Shown: piece by piece, positions 6,950 through 8,094 of the stretch
Layout of the letters: each line of letters opens with the position of its first letter
Position numbering within the stretch: the stretch's first letter is position 1
Assembly (NCBI GenBank): GCA_035630195.1
Contig: DASQLD010000581.1
Span: forward strand, 1-8,094
DNA from: DASQDN01 sp035630195
GTDB taxonomy: Bacteria > Acidobacteriota > Terriglobia > Bryobacterales > Bryobacteraceae
Length of the DNA: 8,094 bases
Direction of reading: 5' to 3'
Made by a program: the position numbers and the translations under genes
Notes under the pieces: model-generated
What the model saw: the letters and a program-made list of their open reading frames with translations, nothing else
What the model was told of the DNA's origin: nothing
The model's database searches: none

Positions 6950-8094
6950 TTGAATCGGCGGCACATTCTTGTTTTCGGATTTACCGTATGGCTGGTCGCC
7001 TGCGGCAAGCCAGAGACACAAAAGATTCAGCAATCCGCCACCGACACGTATGTCGATACAAAGCAGTGCCGGGCGTGCCACGAGAAGATCTACGACAGTT
7101 ACCAGCACGTCGGCATGGGACGCTCCTTTTCGCCAGTACGGGAGGCAGTCCCCAACGCGAAGTTCCTCCACTCCAAATCGGGACGTCATTACGAGATCGT
7201 CCAGCGCGGCGAACGCGTTTTCCAGAGACGCTTCGAGATCGTCGCCGGCAAAGAGACCAACGCCTTCGAACTCGAGGCCACACATGCAATCGGCTCAGGC
7301 AATCACGCGCGAACGTTCCTCCACAGGAATGAACGTGGCGAGTTCATTGAGTTACCACTAACGTGGTACACCGCCGAGAAGCAGTGGGCGATGAGCCCGG
7401 GATTCGACAACGCTCGACCACCTGACTTCACCCGAATTATCGATGATCGGTGTCTCTTCTGCCACAACGGATACCCCAGTTCCGATCAACAGCTCGCGTC
7501 GGGTATCGATTGCCAGCGCTGCCATGGCCCCGGCGGACAGCACATCGAGTCGAAGGGCAAGGCGGGCACGATCGTCAATCCCTCTAAGATCGATAGCGAG
7601 CGCAGCCTCGACGTTTGCATGCAATGTCATCTCGAGACCACGAGCGCCGAACTGCCCGCCATGGTCCGGCGCTTCGGCAGGACGGTAAACTCGTTTCGAC
7701 CAGGTGAGCGGCTCACCGATTACGTCATCCAGTTCGACGATGATCGACCCGAGAAGTTTGAAGTTGTGAACCAGGCATATCGAATGCGTCAGTCGGCCTG
7801 CTTCCTGAAGAGCAATGGGAAACTGACATGCACAACATGCCACGATCCTCATGATGTTCTACGGGGTGAAGCCGCGATAGCAGAACATCGGGAGCAATGC
7901 CGCACTTGCCACACAACCGTTTCAGCGGCGCGTCACCCGGACCTGAAAACATCCAATTGCGTTTCCTGTCACATGCCCCGCCGCCGAACCGAGGATGCCG
8001 TACATGTCCTCTTGACCGACCACAAAATACAGCGCCGCCCACCCCCAGGCAATCTCCTTCGTCCGCTCGAGGAAATTCAACGATCCGGGAAACC
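6950..8094 (+). CDS. Multiheme c-type cytochrome lipoprotein, 3'-truncated by the window edge
   Basis: The frame is open from 6923 to the window end, giving at least 381 residues from the TTG at 6950. That TTG is chosen because it is the only usual start codon before the signal and yields MNRR, a hydrophobic stretch and a perfect lipobox LVAC with the lipidated cysteine at residue 18. Glycine at +2 would favour outer-membrane sorting under the E. coli rule. There is no clear Shine-Dalgarno, so reinitiation after the DUF1501 stop 7 bases upstream is likely. Seven CxxCH heme motifs are seen: CRACH (40-44), CLFCH (168-172), CQRCH (188-192), CMQCH (223-227), CTTCH (294-298), CRTCH (317-321) and CVSCH (337-341). 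The stretch SNGKLTCTTCHDPH and the later CHMPRRRTEDAVHVLLTDH resemble cytochrome c554-like multiheme proteins that often carry C-terminal tetratricopeptide repeats in Acidobacteria and Planctomycetes. Such repeats would lie beyond 8094. It is likely an electron-transfer protein or multiheme enzyme; the reaction is unknown. Confidence 0.9.
   Translation, partial: MNRRHILVFGFTVWLVACGKPETQKIQQSATDTYVDTKQCRACHEKIYDSYQHVGMGRSFSPVREAVPNAKFLHSKSGRHYEIVQRGERVFQRRFEIVAGKETNAFELEATHAIGSGNHARTFLHRNERGEFIELPLTWYTAEKQWAMSPGFDNARPPDFTRIIDDRCLFCHNGYPSSDQQLASGIDCQRCHGPGGQHIESKGKAGTIVNPSKIDSERSLDVCMQCHLETTSAELPAMVRRFGRTVNSFRPGERLTDYVIQFDDDRPEKFEVVNQAYRMRQSACFLKSNGKLTCTTCHDPHDVLRGEAAIAEHREQCRTCHTTVSAARHPDLKTSNCVSCHMPRRRTEDAVHVLLTDHKIQRRPPPGNLLRPLEEIQRSGK

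Larger units (their letters stand above)
3081..8094 (+). other. Probable three-gene operon: DUF1549/DUF1553, DUF1501, multiheme lipoprotein
   Basis: The three genes share a strand with gaps of 2 and 7 bases and no room for internal promoters or terminators. A terminator-like hairpin precedes the first gene, and the operon continues past the window edge. All three products carry export signals, apparently of three kinds: Sec, Tat and lipoprotein. Joint function is inferred from spacing and shared location only. Confidence 0.8.

Noticed and set aside
6969..7361. Alternative plus-strand frames at the start of the cytochrome gene (6969-7361 and 6988-7332)
   Set aside because: They overlap the frame with the lipobox and CxxCH motifs, and their translations are Arg/Ser-rich with no recognisable domain.
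7358..7852. Minus-strand open frame opposite the cytochrome
   Set aside because: It lies antisense to a continuous frame with six heme motifs and shows no recognisable domain or ribosome-binding site.
1..8094. Defence system, prophage, insertion sequence or CRISPR array
   Set aside because: No transposase, integrase, nuclease, repeat array or terminal inverted repeats were seen; all coding space is taken by four exported-protein genes.

Overview
The window is a gene-dense, wholly plus-strand stretch of bacterial chromosome. It looks like an acidobacterium of the Solibacter/Bryobacter type. This is inferred from three things: an Oar-like TonB-dependent receptor of the very large acidobacterial kind, a DUF1549/DUF1553 + DUF1501 gene pair (a family expanded in Planctomycetes, Verrucomicrobia and Solibacteres), and a moderately GC-rich coding style. 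No sequence search was possible, so the phylum is an inference. No tRNA, rRNA, mobile element, CRISPR array or phage gene was seen.

Layout. (1) Positions 1-2995 hold the 3' part of an outer-membrane TonB-dependent receptor. The window opens inside its plug domain, and its N-terminal domain lies upstream. (2) Positions 2996-3094 are the only real intergenic gap. It contains a probable intrinsic terminator and then a strong ribosome-binding site. (3) Positions 3095-8094 look like one operon of three genes. The first encodes a secreted PSCyt1-DUF1549-DUF1553 protein with two CxxCH motifs (TTG start). Two bases after its stop comes a DUF1501 protein with a Tat-like signal. Seven bases after that comes a multiheme c-type cytochrome with a lipoprotein signal peptide and seven CxxCH motifs (TTG start). 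The cytochrome gene runs off the right edge.

How the genes may work together (inference). All four products should leave the cytoplasm. The receptor would sit in the outer membrane and bring in or bind a large substrate. The DUF1549/DUF1553 and DUF1501 proteins form a conserved pair of unknown activity, DUF1501 having an alkaline-phosphatase/sulfatase-like fold. The cytochrome lipoprotein would be anchored to a membrane and carry electrons. The tight packing of a multiheme lipoprotein behind a DUF1549/DUF1501 pair is the most interesting point: it suggests a periplasmic or surface redox module acting on an unknown substrate. The biochemical role of the DUF1549/DUF1501 pair has not been settled, so no pathway is claimed.
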